Source: Gadus chalcogrammus (taxonomy: Eukaryota; Chordata; Actinopteri; Gadiformes; Gadidae). From it: a stretch of DNA of 64,000 bases. The stretch covers positions 2,993,813-3,057,812 of the forward strand of contig NC_079412.1 in the NCBI RefSeq assembly GCF_026213295.1. Reading direction: 5' to 3'. Position 1 is the stretch's first letter. Each line of letters begins with the position of its first letter. Made by a program: the position numbers and the translations under genes. The notes beneath the pieces were generated by a model. The model made no database searches and was not told where the DNA came from. It worked only from the letters and a program-made list of their open reading frames with translations. Shown piece by piece: positions 43,664 to 56,121 of the stretch.

Positions 43664-45031
43664 CAGGGGCGCTGCCAGGAATTTTGGGCCCTATGAAAGA
43701 TTCTAATTTTGGGCCCCCCCCCCCCCCCCCAACATCTATCGACTGTTTTGGTAAACATGGCCCAGCATCACAATAGCACTTCAGTTAGACTTTTCATTGC
43801 CCCTTCATGGAGTATGGGTTTGTGTGACTTTAAATAAGGGTATGAACTTACTTATTAAACGTATTTCATTCAGTTAGTGACATCATGTAATTCAAGTAAT
43901 AAACTAAGTATTTATAGCCTACTGTCTTTTAGGCAGCAGTCTTATACATATTGTCCAATAGCTGCTTAAACACAATTTTACAACAATGTCCTTCTCTCAT
44001 GCTAAAATTGGACTTGACCCAGTTTGGTTTCAACACATCAACTTTTCAGCAAATCCAAACACACTGTTTTCCACACAACACAAATACCTATGGAAATCCA
44101 ATGGAATTTTGTGTTGAAAAGAAAGCTGTGTGTACAGATTCATAAAGACAGAAATGTGATTGTTATGCTAAAATTGTCTGTAAGCAGCTTGAAACTGTAC
44201 TACAATTGTCAGTTTGATTATTGGTTGCCCATTCATGTAGTTAGTGATAGGCTACATGAGCTGAGTATTGTGTTTTATTTTGAAAATTGACCGGATGCTC
44301 TATGGCTTTTACTTTTTCTCTTCCTGCCCTGCTCGATCTGCTCTGTTGAAATTGACGCGGTTCAGCAACGGCTTGCGGCAAAAATAGAAATGCTACGGAA
44401 TGATAGCGCTGCGGCACGGCGAGCTGCTCCTGGGACGTTGCTGAGACGTTCCGCAGCCGCGCCCGGTGGAAATGGTCTCATTGATTAGAGTAGAACCTAT
44501 CTGCTGCGCTGCGGTGACCGCGGCCAAGACGTGCCGCAGCAGGAACGTTGCCGTAACGCGTCCGGTGGAATCAAGCCTTTACGATGGGTGGAGGATAGTA
44601 AACAGGGGTATTCAACAATATGTAGTGATTCAGCTGCAGCTTTCATTTCAATAAAATAAGGAAAATCCAAGACCTGACCTCAGCCAGCCCAGCCGCTCTG
44701 TACACCTGCTGCCAGTGCCAGCATCTCACATTTCGGATCCTGTTCGATTCAACGCATCGCGCGTTGCGGCCGAACCATTTCGCAAGAGCTCAGGGGGAAG
44801 GGGAAATGACAATATGTTAAAGAACTAACGAAAACGTTATGGAAATCGACAGTTGTGAGTTTAATAAGTTTATTTCCAATTACCATTTCTTTGTAATGAG
44901 ACATTTAAAAAAAAAAAAGGCAAGAATATGAATATTATATTATTATTTGCCATCCGCGGGCCGTGGGCCGTGCTGCGTTGGGCTGGGCCGTTAGAATCAG
45001 TACCACTTTTCCCCGCCATGCAGCGCCCCTG
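43664..45031. mobile_element. hAT-like MITE in MULE intron
   Basis: Ends CAGGGGCGCTGC / GCAGCGCCCCTG, flanked by a perfect 8-bp duplication GGTGTACC (43656-43663, 45032-45039). The left end has TTTTGGGCCC and a C-run of 18. 44225-44580 is Harbinger-like non-coding sequence also present at 31010-31290. No transposase. Confidence 0.9.
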
Positions 45032-46021
45032 GGTGTACCCGCGCACCATTGGTATGCTTGTCTCTGTGTGCGTGTGTGTACGACAATGACAGGGAGAAGA
45101 GTGCTATGTGGAGATGAATGAACGGAACGATATTTATATATAAAAATCACTTAAAAAATAAATAATGCAATCATGAATGAATCAATTTGTGGTGCTCGGT
45201 GTTGATTCTGTGGCGCTGCGCCACACATTGGTCTTGTATGGGAAACACGTAGGCCTACACGCTTTATGTAGGCTGTGTAATGCTTTGAAATAATAATATT
45301 AATAATAACAGCAACAAAAATCACAAACATAATGATATCATCATAAAGGCTATTGGTTTTAAATAAAAATGTTGATAGTGGCTTAGGCCTACACATAAAA
45401 AAGAATGTGTCCTTGGCGATCATTCAATTAATCAGAAAATCTGTTTTAATCACTTACATTCAACATGGTTGTTGGTTTGTTCCATGTTGCGCCCGTATAC
45501 ATTCCACATTGCCGGTGGGAATGCTGCACCATTGTGGACGTACCTGTTGCCAACATAATGAAAAAAATCCTGCAGCTCTGGGTGGTCCTTCTGGGCGCGC
45601 CTGCACAGTATATCGGCCAGAGTTAAATTTACTCTACGAGTGTTGATTTCAACACTATGGCAGAGTTTATATAATCCTCACTCCCTAGTGTAAAATCAAC
45701 ACTCGCCATAGTGTAAACTTTATAACACCAGGTCAGTGTTATATAATTAACTCTGTCAGAGTTTCATCATTACTCTTAATAGAAACAATTCAACCCCTCA
45801 CAGAGTACAAACCAGTGTTATATAATTAACTCTGTCAGAGTTTTATTATTACTCTCATCAGAAACAAATCAACTCCTAATAAGTACAAAATTGAGCAGGG
45901 TTAGCACCACCAAAATTGCAGTGGGAAATCAATTAGATACTCATGCTACTATTCTGCTACAATTAAATGAATAAATACACAAACTAAACCATTCATTTCA
46001 TTTCTTATATTGACCGCATTT

Positions 46022-48464
46022 TTATAAAATTGAATGCACAGGGACAATATATTTACCATTCAGACCATAGGCTGTTTGAACATCGAAAGCCTTGTGCATA
46101 TGTAGGTCATTCAATGTAATGATAAAGTAACTTTCTTCACCCAAATTAACTTCATATGCATGTAAATGCTCATAAAAACACATAGTTATAAATTCATTAA
46201 CAAGAACACACACATCATCTTCAATCAGACAAATTTTAAAAAATTTACAAAAAACTGGTTGCTCATCGTGTATATCAGTGCAAATAACATTTCCCTCCTT
46301 GTACTCTAACCCATCCAGTTCGACCCATGTAGTGCTATATACTGTGCTGCTTGTCTTATTTATTGTGGCCAAATATTGTGTGAAATCACAATCAGTGTTA
46401 AATACTTTTAAAGGACCTAATTCTCTCCTATTTAATGCAAGGTTCTCCCAGTGATAGCCTATTGCCAATTGGTGTTTCTTAGCCAGGGATTTTGTTATAT
46501 TTTTAAAAAATTTCAAAGTGTTCTTAAATAACTTGTGCTTTGCCTCAAATCTAATGCTGGACATATGTAACAAAGGGCCAATTTTGCGCAAACAAGATGG
46601 ATAATGTGTCATGAAGTGATGTTTAGGCAGCAAGTTACGGTGTGGGTATATTATCTTAAAAAGCTCATGGTGCTCATGAATTAAATGTTTCAAATATATA
46701 GTCATGGCTTCAGTAACACGAGGGGAAAACACAATATTCATTATTTGCAACAAAAGTAGCAACAATCGCCAGTTCTGGCTCTCAGCCTCCACCAGATCAC
46801 CAAAGATCAAGGGAGTGTTCCTCACAAGGCAAAAGGTTTGAATTGAGTTCAGTCCAATGCCATTGCCACTTGAATCCAGATTCACATTTGTGGGCCTATT
46901 TCTTCGCTCTATGTAACCATAGTCAAATGAATAAATTCTTGAAAAGATGACCTTTGTTAATAACAGTATCGGAAAGATGTTGAAAAAGCAACTTAAGCTC
47001 AAACTGAGCAACTCCTTCTAAAAGATCATGCATGATGTCAACCGAAACATTATTGACAACGTGAAAATACTTCAAAGTATTGAGGGTTGAATCCCTCTTC
47101 AGCCCATACACAGACTTCAGTTGTGGGTCCAAATGCAGAGCCCTGCAATGCCTCTCAAAACTATCAACATCACGAACAACAACTGAGGGGTGGTCCTCAC
47201 TGTAAACCGTTTGAGCAGTCATTTTGTCTATCATACACAACCTGCAATAGTAAGTGCTACTAAATGACTCATTGTAACCAAGGAATGCGTGTATTCCTAA
47301 ATTATCTCCTATTATTTGAGAAATGGTTCCATAGACCTTTTCACAGGAGATGGGCAAGTCTATTCCTTCAATTTCAAGAGTTCTGATGTCACGAATCAAA
47401 GGCTCAAGAATTGCATCAAAGCCATACTTCTTCACATCTTGACTGGGAAAGAGACTAACTAGGTGTATATTAAGAATGGCAGAATTCAATTTTGGCGGCA
47501 GATTTCTTAAGATAAAGTAAAGGCAGCCTAATTTGTGTATAGAATGTTTTGACCCAAGAGGGTTTGCCGTCTCAAAATCATCATAATACACTTGTATTTG
47601 CAGAGCATTTTTATGTTTACTGAATAGTGTGTGTTTTTTGAAGTAACTACCATCTTTGAAATCTTCATAAGTGTGTGGGCTTGATGTGGTACCTGCTATG
47701 ACCTGTTCACAAATATCAGAGTTGCAGAACCTGAACTTAAGGGTCTCCAATATAGGTATGTAAACGAAAGTGTCTCTAACTTGAACTTGGTCATACATTC
47801 CCAGAGTCTTGTTTCGACGGGTATCAAACCGAACTCCAAGGGTAAGTTCAAGAGGCTCAACAGTTCCCCATTTCTCTCTGAAATATTTTACTCTTTTTGA
47901 CTCAGAATTCAAAAAAGAGAAAGGGTTTTGGAAATATTCAAAGCTTTGTTCAACCTCCTTTGACCCCGGACTGTTTGATGGTAGAACTGACAAAGCACTG
48001 TGTTTCAAATGATCATGCATCTCTGTTGTAAATTCCTCAAGGTCACCAACAATAGCTGAGACCAAATTATTAGAAGCACCACCCCCCTGAAGTTTGGCAA
48101 TTATGGAAGCACACATACTATTGAGATGTTCAGTGGAAGGAACAGAGCTCCTGTTCTCTGATACATCTCTCGTTGAAACTGGATTATTTACTTCGGGCAA
48201 GTCTACCTCCATTTGCTCAGAAATGTTCTCACTAGGAGGTGAATTGTGGGATACACTACAGTCTGCACTAGTGTTGTTAACTACATGTGTATTTTCCAAA
48301 TGTTTCCTAAAACCCGAATAAGTGACAAACTACTTACGACATGTTTCTTGAGAACACATTAACCCTTGCTTTGAGGTAGGATAGAAACCATGTTTAAATT
48401 TCAAATGGGATATCAACGCCTGACTGGTTACATGCAATTCTTGGCATTTAAAACATTGCATCAT
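46022..48464 (-). pseudogene. CACTA transposase with N-terminal C2H2 fingers
   Basis: From ATG 48464: a C2H2 finger (C-x2-C...H-x4-H, MMQCFKCQELHVTSQALISH), a second finger CSQETCRK...FRKHLENTH, then the large conserved body: FSSTYYCRLCMIDKMTAQTV, STLNTLKYFHVVNNVSVDIM followed by HDLLEG (Tnp2-like MHD motif region), NWRLLLLLLQIMNIVFSPRV, LPKHHFMTHYPSCLRKIGPL, IRFEAKHKLFKN. About 810 codons in all. Two lesions: an in-frame TAG at 48330-48332 inside finger 2, and a frameshift near 46950 (frames 48299-46923 and 47011-46022 overlap). It starts 40 bp after the stop of the accessory gene. Confidence 0.85.
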
Positions 48465-48503
48465 CGTTAAGGTTAAGCAAATTCCAATAAAAAAAAAAAA
48501 AAC

Positions 48504-51500
48504 TTAATTCAATAGCTTTGCACGGAATTCTCTAACCCTTGGTGATTCTTTAGTTTTTCCAATGTCAATTTTGTATACAGTAGTCTGGGCAAATGTGTAG
48601 AAGTTGTGAAGTGCATGATCATATGCCAAATTGAAAACAAAGTGCAATTTAAAAAGATCATCAAATGCACCCACTGCACTTGCTGCCTCACAAGGAATCA
48701 GCTTTTTGTCCAAGACAATGTAGAACTGGTCGATCCGATTTTGGTTTCTTCCAACAGCAAGGAGGTGTGGATGATGGTGATCACGTTTGCTGAGAGCCTC
48801 TTCAAAACTGCAACAGGACTGAACACGAAAAACAAAAAGGAAGACCAAAGTTACAAATTCATTATAATCCAGTATAAAGTGTAGTATTCAATAAAACCAC
48901 TGAGCCAGAACCATTTAGTTAAACACAGCTAAAACAGCACTTGCTTTCCTAAAATTCAATACAAAATATCAACAGTTTGTGCCAAATAGAACAGGAATGG
49001 ATTGATGATTAATGCAGTTATTTTAAAATAAACAAACTTATCATTCTTAAAATGTAGTGCTAATGTTATGGTTAGTCAAGGTTTTACCTTGTGATAAACA
49101 ATGAGACTTTCAGATGCAGCATCTGCACTGATCTTCACAGCCTTCTTGCCGACAGGTTGTGGTGGGAGGAGGTGTATTAAGAGCAGTAGAGTAGCTATAT
49201 CCGTGTCCCATTCTAAGGAGAAAGATAATTAAGTCTGTTGTCTTCAACAATTAACCCAACAAACTTTAGACATTGTGTAAAACATCTATGGCCGAGAGCG
49301 GTATCGCAGGGTGAGGGCCATGAGAGGGTGCCACAGACAGACATTTTGTGCTTTATAGATAGAAGATAGATACTTCAAATTTGATTCCACATCTCAGAAA
49401 AGTTAGGACCAGGGTAACAAAGAGCAACACATGCTGAATAATGCTTAAGTCAAGACAAGTAAATACATTTCACAGATTTGAAAGGTCAACTGGCTACCTA
49501 ATTGTGTATGAACTCAGGACAACAGAAGGGCTGGTGTGCATTTGTGACATTAGCATGGGCACCGTCACGTTAAAATTGTACCGGGGGCGAAAATTGTACC
49601 GGCCTACGTCATTGTTTGTTTACATCCTGACAACCTGCCCGGCAACAGACGACGCGATGCAGAAAACATGTTTCCAAACGACGAAATAACATAATACAGA
49701 TAGCGGATCGCTATCTGTATTATGATAGATAGCGATAACACTTGTTTTTACTTTATATTTGTATTGTATTTAATTGTTTCATCGAAACAATAAAAAAAAC
49801 GGGCGATTGCGTCAAATGACGTAGGAGAGTTCTTGAAACATAATACAGATAACGGATCGCTAGATAACACTTGTTTTTACTTTATATTTGTATTGTATTG
49901 AATTGTTTAATCGAATTTAGCTAGTAAACTGAGTGTTTTAAGCAGGTTTCATAGTCTAGAATGTTCAAGAACCTTCCTACGTGATTTGACGCGATCGCCC
50001 GTTTTGCGGGCAATTTTTGTATTGTTTCGATTAAACAATTAAATACAATACAAATATAAAGTAAAAACAAGTGTTATCGCTATCTATCATAATACAGATA
50101 TTATTTTCTATACACAATTACCTTGCTGGTTAACCCAATTGGTTGTTTACCCAACTTGTCTTGCCCTTGATTTCCCCTGTCCCATCTTTTCTGAGATGTG
50201 TTGCTCCCATGAATTTGAAATTAATGCATATAATGATATATCCCCCAAAAGAATGAAACTGTTCTTTTTCAATAACTTAAATATTGTCTTTGTACTATTA
50301 CACATTAACTGTGTGGCTTGTATGTTCTAAATCTCATTTAATTTTGTTTTTATTTACGATTTGCTCAATGTCCCAACTTTTTTTGAATTGCTGTTGTACA
50401 GTTTTGTTTGAAACTACAATGAAATATACTGTAAATCAGCTTACCAGCGCTTGGTTCAGCGTCTTGGTTCTCTGCAGACATCAGAAGGTGGCGTACAGTG
50501 TGAGTCTGAGTCAATCATCTTGCTTCTTCAATGATTTTGCATTTGAAGGTGGAGTCCCACTTCTCTAATAACTTGGAGGAGGTTTCCGCTCCAAACAGGA
50601 GTGTGAAATCGTGATTTATCTGAGGGGAATCAAACGAATAATTTCAGTCATGAGGTAATTAGCGTCTGTGTGTCCGTCTGTCACCTGTGTCTGTGGCTCG
50701 CATATCGCGCTGACTGTTTGTCAGATCGACCTACAATTTTGGATATGGGTTGAGTATGGCACAATGGTGTGCATCCTTGATTTTGAAGTTTTTTGGATGG
50801 TAATGGTAATTTTACTTTTCGCTGCATTTTCACGCTACAGCAAGCACACGCTACAGGCAAGCATACGCTACGGGCAACCACTAGTATATCCAAAAGCAAA
50901 AGAAAAACATATTATGTGCACATATTAGCAGATACACGTACCAATCCCTTCACATCCAAAAATCTTGGATACATTTTTAGGACTTCAGTGGTCATCTCTG
51001 GATTATGGACAAGCTGATGACGATGCTGAAACGTCTCCCTCATCTTGCTGCGGATCACTGAATCATCACTGGAATGTAGAAGTAACGATATGGCTTCTCT
51101 TACTGCATCACCATCTGCCTGTTGCTCTGCTGTGAAACTCCTCTTCAGGCTGGGTCCTCCCTGCAAGGCTCCTTGAGGGCTGTTCTCCGACCTTTTTGTA
51201 ACTTTTCTCTGCACAGTTTTTAGGCGCCATGCCAGGTAGCCAGTTCCACTTGCACCATCATAGAAGTGTTCCTGTGAAATCATATAGATCAGATCTATGT
51301 CTATCAAAATCAATTGTTAATCATACCTCTGATCATTATACTAGATGAAAAAGAGAAATCTTACATAGCCTTTGGTGGAGAAAGGATCCCTGAGATTTGG
51401 AAACAGGGTCACAATGCCAAGTCCGTATTTTTCTCTTTGCATTCGAACTGGGATTCTGCTATGGGGAGTTGGAAAATGCATACAGACAAACATTAGTAAC

Positions 51501-53493
51501 AAAATAGAAGAGCATTTACACAGCCTGAATGCACAGCCTTTACAAAGCGTGACCACGTTATACATAGGAATGTTCAACCATAAAATCTTGTTGAAAATGT
51601 TAACTCATAATCTCAGCAATATTACTTCCGCCATATTGAGCGAGGGCCTAACAGACTATTTTCATTTAAGGAGAACATTCACCCAAATCCATTCACTTAA
51701 TTTCATAACTCATGACGTAACAAATCTCATCCAGTATCATCTCATTCAACCAGGCCTAGCTGTTGTAGTTATAGGCTACAAACTAGAGGACCCTACAATG
51801 TACCCACCTCCTCTGAACGACACCAACTTTTTTTTTTTTACATACATTTTAATGTTAACATTGGACATTTTGGGATGCATGACCCGTTCTAGACCCATGA
51901 ATAGAAACATGTAATGTTTTGGGCTAGTTTAGTCTAGTTTTTGGCCTATTATGCTTTATTCAAAGAAAAACATACCCATGTTTTTCAACCATGTGGCTGA
52001 CAAGGATATTCACAAGATGTCTTCTTGTGTTGTGTGTCAAGGTCTTGGATCTTCTATACTCCTCTATTACATCTTCTCCGCCAGCATTCTTCTCCAGAGC
52101 CTCCTGGACTATCTATAATTGAAAGTTAACCAAGCAAAATGATGAGCATGTAAACACAGAACACAATACAACTTCTTCATACAGACTCATATGCGAACCA
52201 GCATACTGAGAGGGTCAAATTATAAGATGTTCACTGATATATATATGACAGTACCATGTACTACAAACTGTGCAGTGGTCCGTTTACCAAAAGCATAGTT
52301 GCTAACTACCATGCATCTTCCATAATTACATCACTACCAAATGTGAGTCTGTATGAAACGTATACCGTATGAGTGTTTGTGCATGCACAACTCAAATCTA
52401 TGGACTCACTTTGGGCAGTGACGCTACAAAGGAAGTTGCTATCATAGTAAGCAACTATGCTTTTAGAAAAGACCCCAGACTGGACAGTTGAAGATTTAGA
52501 TTAGTAATGAGGGCAATTTTAAATCCCACCTTTTTGGCCATTTCTGCAGCATCATCTGCGGCAAAAGTGTGGGCGCCCTCTGCAACACTGGACTGATGTG
52601 CCTGGCTCAAAGATGACATTTCTACATCAAGCGACTGAGCATCTCTTGAAGAGTTTGGTGTAGAAGAACCTGTTGGTGTAAATTCTGAAGAAAACAATTC
52701 CTATTTAATTTTCAATTATATATGGATGCAGAAATATATCTCAGTTCATCACACAGACTTCCCTTATATTCTCCAACACTTGTGACAAATAACAGGCAAC
52801 CTGGCAGAAGGTTCCCAGGCTTTCATATCATGCAGAAAAAAAAAGCAGGAACTTTTGTACAACGTAGTACAGAACGATACCTAACGACACTACACGGTTC
52901 TTCACGGCACACAGAATAGGGCCACATCTACCATCTTAGCACAGCCTAGGATAGACTTGGAAACACTTAATAACCCTTAAAGTACCTTCAAAATCTTTGG
53001 CCAACAGACATATGTTTGGGTTGGCTTCAAGGATGTAATGGATTACTTCTTCATCCACCACAGTATCAGAGTCATCAAGGAACAGCAACTCAATTGATAG
53101 AGGGATCCCAAATTTGTTCTTGACTGAAAAAGACACGATGACATTTGATCCCCATCAACTCATAATTGTGAACATTAAGAGAGGTGCATAAACCTAAAAG
53201 CAGAAGTGTGCGAGCAACAGGAGCTCTCCTTACAACAGTATTCTTATATCACACAATTGTAGATATCATACTTAAGCTTTTGGCTGGATACCAGTGCAAT
53301 GCACAAAATGGGCTATTGTTTGCACTTAATGTCCCTCGTATATGCCCCTGCAATACCGCTCTCGACTACAAGCTCTACAAGGTCACATAAAGGCTCACCT
53401 TCTTCAATGAAACTTCCATATGAAAATTCAGGCTGTAGTTTTAGGTACTTTCTAAGTCCATGGTATTCCACTTTGAGGAGCATTATGCATAAC
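48504..53493 (-). pseudogene. CACTA accessory gene with PB1/CIDE-N-like N-terminus
   Basis: Nine exons with matching phases: 53493-53399 (LLKVEYHGLRKYLKLQPEFS), 53123-52986 (KNKFGIPLSIELLFLDDSDT, VVDEEVIHYIL), 52684-52530 (Ser-rich), 52112-51976 (IVQEALEKNAGGEDVIEEYR), 51458-51365 (IPVRMQREKYGLGIVTLFPN), 51271-50942 (HFYDGASGTGYLAWRLKTVQ), 50619-50445 (FTLLFGAETSSKLLEKWDST), 49212-49088, 48818-48504 (stop). The start resembles a PB1/CIDE-N ubiquitin-like fold; the rest matches no function known to me but is conserved in fish multi-copy proteins. A TGA at 50515-50517 interrupts exon 7. A 5' non-coding exon may lie at about 54470-54380 (GTAAAA donor). Confidence 0.75.
49563..50100. mobile_element. 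Ginger-like MITE, 3' truncated
   Basis: Matches 42547-43130 of the full copy, starting CGTCACGTTAAAATTGTACC (first base changed) and stopping at about 50100 in the second arm. It lies in the intron between exons 8 and 7 of the CACTA accessory gene. Confidence 0.85.
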
Positions 53494-55251
53494 CTGTTGA
53501 TAAATCAAACCAAATCTAGGATTTCATTGGTGCAGGAGTCCACATTACTTGCAATACTGTTCATTATTCAATAAGACACTAATTGAGCAAACTAATAGTT
53601 TGCAATTTACTTAAAACATGGTCAAACATTAATTCGACATGCTTATCATTAACAAATGCATACAGAGTTTAGAGAAAATAACATCTACTACCAACCGTCT
53701 CCTCGCTGGTCTTAAAAGTTGCTAACTTAACAGCTAAGGCACATGGTTACTAAAGCCAGGGAAATGTGGCGGCACGGTCAACTAGCCTAGCTTTTTTGCT
53801 TAAAGTTCGTCCAGCAAAAGCAAATTATGCTACCGTTAGCCTCGCTGGTAAAACGATTGTTCAATTCATAACTACCATTTACGTAAAGTTCACACCAATC
53901 CCAGACGAAGTTCTACCACTAACACTAGCCACCACTTATGCTAGCAATGTCTAACGTTAGCTTCGTGGCAGCTAGAACCATAGACATATAGAATTATGTA
54001 TATGGCTAGAACTAGCTAGCCAGTCATTGAGTTAGGTGAAATTCAATGTGGTAAAAAAAGAAGTTATTATTCCAAATTCAAGAAGGTTTAAGATGTTGCT
54101 GACTCGTAGTTTATATGTATAGCGGTTTTCTACATTAAAATACATAAATCTGATCAGACCGAATAATTTACAATATCAGATAGCCGTCGAAGTCTATACC
54201 GTTAGCGACCTAGAAGCTAACGCTAGCTAGTTATCTAGCTACAGAGTTTGACGGCAAACAACTCGAATATATGTCTAAGTGGGTAAAATACGTTACAATG
54301 ACAATACACAAAATGATATTAAACGATACTAATTGTGTTGGGTGGTTTATATTCTAGCCTTCAACAAATTAATTTTACCTTCAAACTTGCGCTGCCAGCC
54401 TTCAACAATGGCGTCCGTCTCTCGGCGTCAACGGTCCTCTTCTTCACCACGCATGCAGAAACCGGAAGAGGTGATTACTCCGCCCAAGCGTTTTAATATT
54501 TACACCCACATAGAACGCTAGGCTGAACGTTTAAATTACACTATGGGTGAATGTTTTTGGTCAAACAACTCTAAACTGTACACTAATCAACACTAATCAA
54601 CTCTGAAAATTGTAACACCAAATAATTAACACTGGCCATTTTACTGTGTGGTGTTCCGATGGTGAAGCAGCAGGTGAAAGTTATTTTGGACTAGGGGCAT
54701 TGGCAGGTGGCCTAGTGCCATCATCACAGGATGATTGGTGCTAACCGATGGTCATGCCGGAATGCAGCAGCCAGTCCGAGTCCCTGCACCCTCTTCCACA
54801 AGGCCTGGTTGAAGTGGAAGTAGCATCCACACACTCGTGCCCTTGGAAGCTCTGTTTCCTGCGCAGTCATCAGTGCCTGTTCAAAGTCACAGATTACCTT
54901 TACAGGGATCCAGTGGTGGTGCGTGATTCTTCTCATTTCACATTTGACACATTGGACAAAGCTGCAAACTTGTCGCTTTTCGGCGACAATCGCCGTTTTC
55001 TTGGTCAATTTGGTCATTCACGTGATTCGTGTAGAACTGGAGAGTTTTCTTTTGGGGGGGGTGGGGGGGGTCCAGAATTGCGAAAAATTATTGGATCATT
55101 CTTATAATTGACATTTCTCTGGGCCAATCGGAATCTTGAAGCACACAGCGCCAACTGAGCTCGCCATTGGATGAGACTGTCGCCTGGCTACCGCGCATGC
55201 GGCCAAACAACGCAAGAGAGCTTGCAAAACACTCGTCCAGGGGCATGTACT

Positions 55252-55625
55252 ACGAAGCTCGATTAGAGGGTTAGCAAGGTATGTTGAGCTGAAAGCCTGG
55301 GTTAGCTGTACCACGAAAGTCGATCTCTTTAAGCGTCGCTCTATCACCATGGGGACTTATGCTCGCAACCAAACCTGGTCGGAGCAGCTTTTCAGCTAGC
55401 CGGAGATCGGCCACTTAAATCGGCGTGCGCATTTTCCTAGCCCCTCCTCCGACAATGGCGTCACCATTTTTGGGTATTCCGGTGGACCACGGCGCACTTA
55501 TCGTACAGGCGTCTCTCCGGAGACAGGGTTTTTCGGGACAGAACCGATCCCTCGGCATTGTCTGACGATATTCTTTATGAGAGATACTGATTCTCATCAG
55601 AGGGTATTCGTTATTTGATCGTCCT
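55252..55625 (+). mobile_element. Harbinger family B, left fragment with transposase start
   Basis: Matches the left part of 36163-36985 without the TTA-flanked MITE. From ATG 55455: MASPFLGIPVDHGALIVQAS, then a frameshift, then DDIL.ERY. The right end is missing. Confidence 0.78.
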
Positions 55626-55919
55626 TGTTTGACCGTATGTAGGCAATGCTGCACAAAGAAAACGTGTACTTACTGTTGCGCAGTGTGTCTGTGTTTCAAG
55701 TTCGGAGGTGGCCCCGCACGTTCAACGTACATTAACCATAGTCAAGTGCCGTGTTTTCCATTATCCCTTACATAACCGCTATGTAGGCGTAGGCATTTTT
55801 TATTCTACAAATTCATATTATAGCTGTGAGAATTGTTAAAAAAAACCACCTCCATAGTTGCCCTGGAGTCACAGGGTGACAGTCTATGGCAAGCCGAGTG
55901 TGCCACAATTCGACTTCAA
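55626..55919. other. Non-coding
   Basis: Nothing recognised. Confidence 0.4.
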
Positions 55920-56080
55920 TTAAACGCGTTCTGAAACGCCAGCACGCGTGCCCAGAACGCGTTTTGGTTTTCCAGAACGCGTTCCGGCGTTTCAGCGCGC
56001 GCGCCCAGAACGCGTTCTGGCATTTCAGCGCGCGCGCCAAGAACGCGTTCCGGCATTTCTGCGCGCGCGCTCAGAACGCA
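55920..56080. repeat. GC-rich tandem repeat, about 40-bp unit
   Basis: Four to five imperfect copies of CAGAACGCGTTCYGGCRTTTC + AGCGCGCGCGC. AACGCGTT and GCGCGCGC make each unit rich in CpG and in short palindromes. Open frames on both strands here are by-products. Confidence 0.85.
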
Positions 56081-56081
56081 T

Positions 56082-56121
56082 ATTAGCATATTAACAGCAC
56101 GCGTGCTGTTAATATGCTAAT
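56082..56121. repeat. Perfect 40-bp palindrome
   Basis: ATTAGCATATTAACAGCACG followed by its exact reverse complement with no spacer, directly after the GC-rich tandem array. Confidence 0.95.

Larger units (their letters stand above)
45604..54648 (-). mobile_element. CACTA/EnSpm element, complete ends
   Basis: 9,045 bp with inverted ends CACAGTATATCGGCCAGAGT (left) and CACAGTAAAATGGCCAGTGT (right, reverse complement), and a 2-bp TG duplication (45602-45603, 54649-54650). Subterminal arrays of GTGTTATATAATTAACTCTG / ACTCT..GAGTT-type repeats occur at 45610-45860 and 54560-54640. CACWG ends, short duplication and subterminal repeats are CACTA features. It encodes two genes on the minus strand, accessory gene first, then transposase. 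It is inserted in a MULE coding exon. Confidence 0.9.
40251..55017 (-). pseudogene. Mutator-like (MULE) transposase gene, split by insertions
   Basis: Three pieces on the minus strand. 55017-54649: ends VKVICDFEQALMTAQ (catalytic Asp), CGCYFHFNQALWKRVQGLGL (C-x2-FH-type motif), then, after a 1-nt shift near 54730, MMALGHLPMPLVQNNFHLL. 45603-45458: AQKDHPELQDFFHYVGNRYV ... NNHVE and a GTAAGTG donor. 40507-40251: YHRTLNDAVQVRHPSLWMFL, lysine/arginine-rich tail and stop. The CACTA element at 45604-54648 lies between the first two; taking it out with one copy of TG joins the codons exactly. The junction of pieces 2 and 3 is in phase (donor T + acceptor CT). Upstream exons are not identified. The frameshift and insertions show it is dead. 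Confidence 0.85.

Noticed and set aside
54333..54521. Plus-strand 62-aa ORF at the CACTA right end
   Set aside because: It lies in the likely 5' leader of the minus-strand accessory gene; no domain.
55813..56086. Repetitive ORFs on both strands (RALKCQNAFW-type and mirror)
   Set aside because: By-products of the 40-bp GC-rich tandem repeat; no independent coding evidence.
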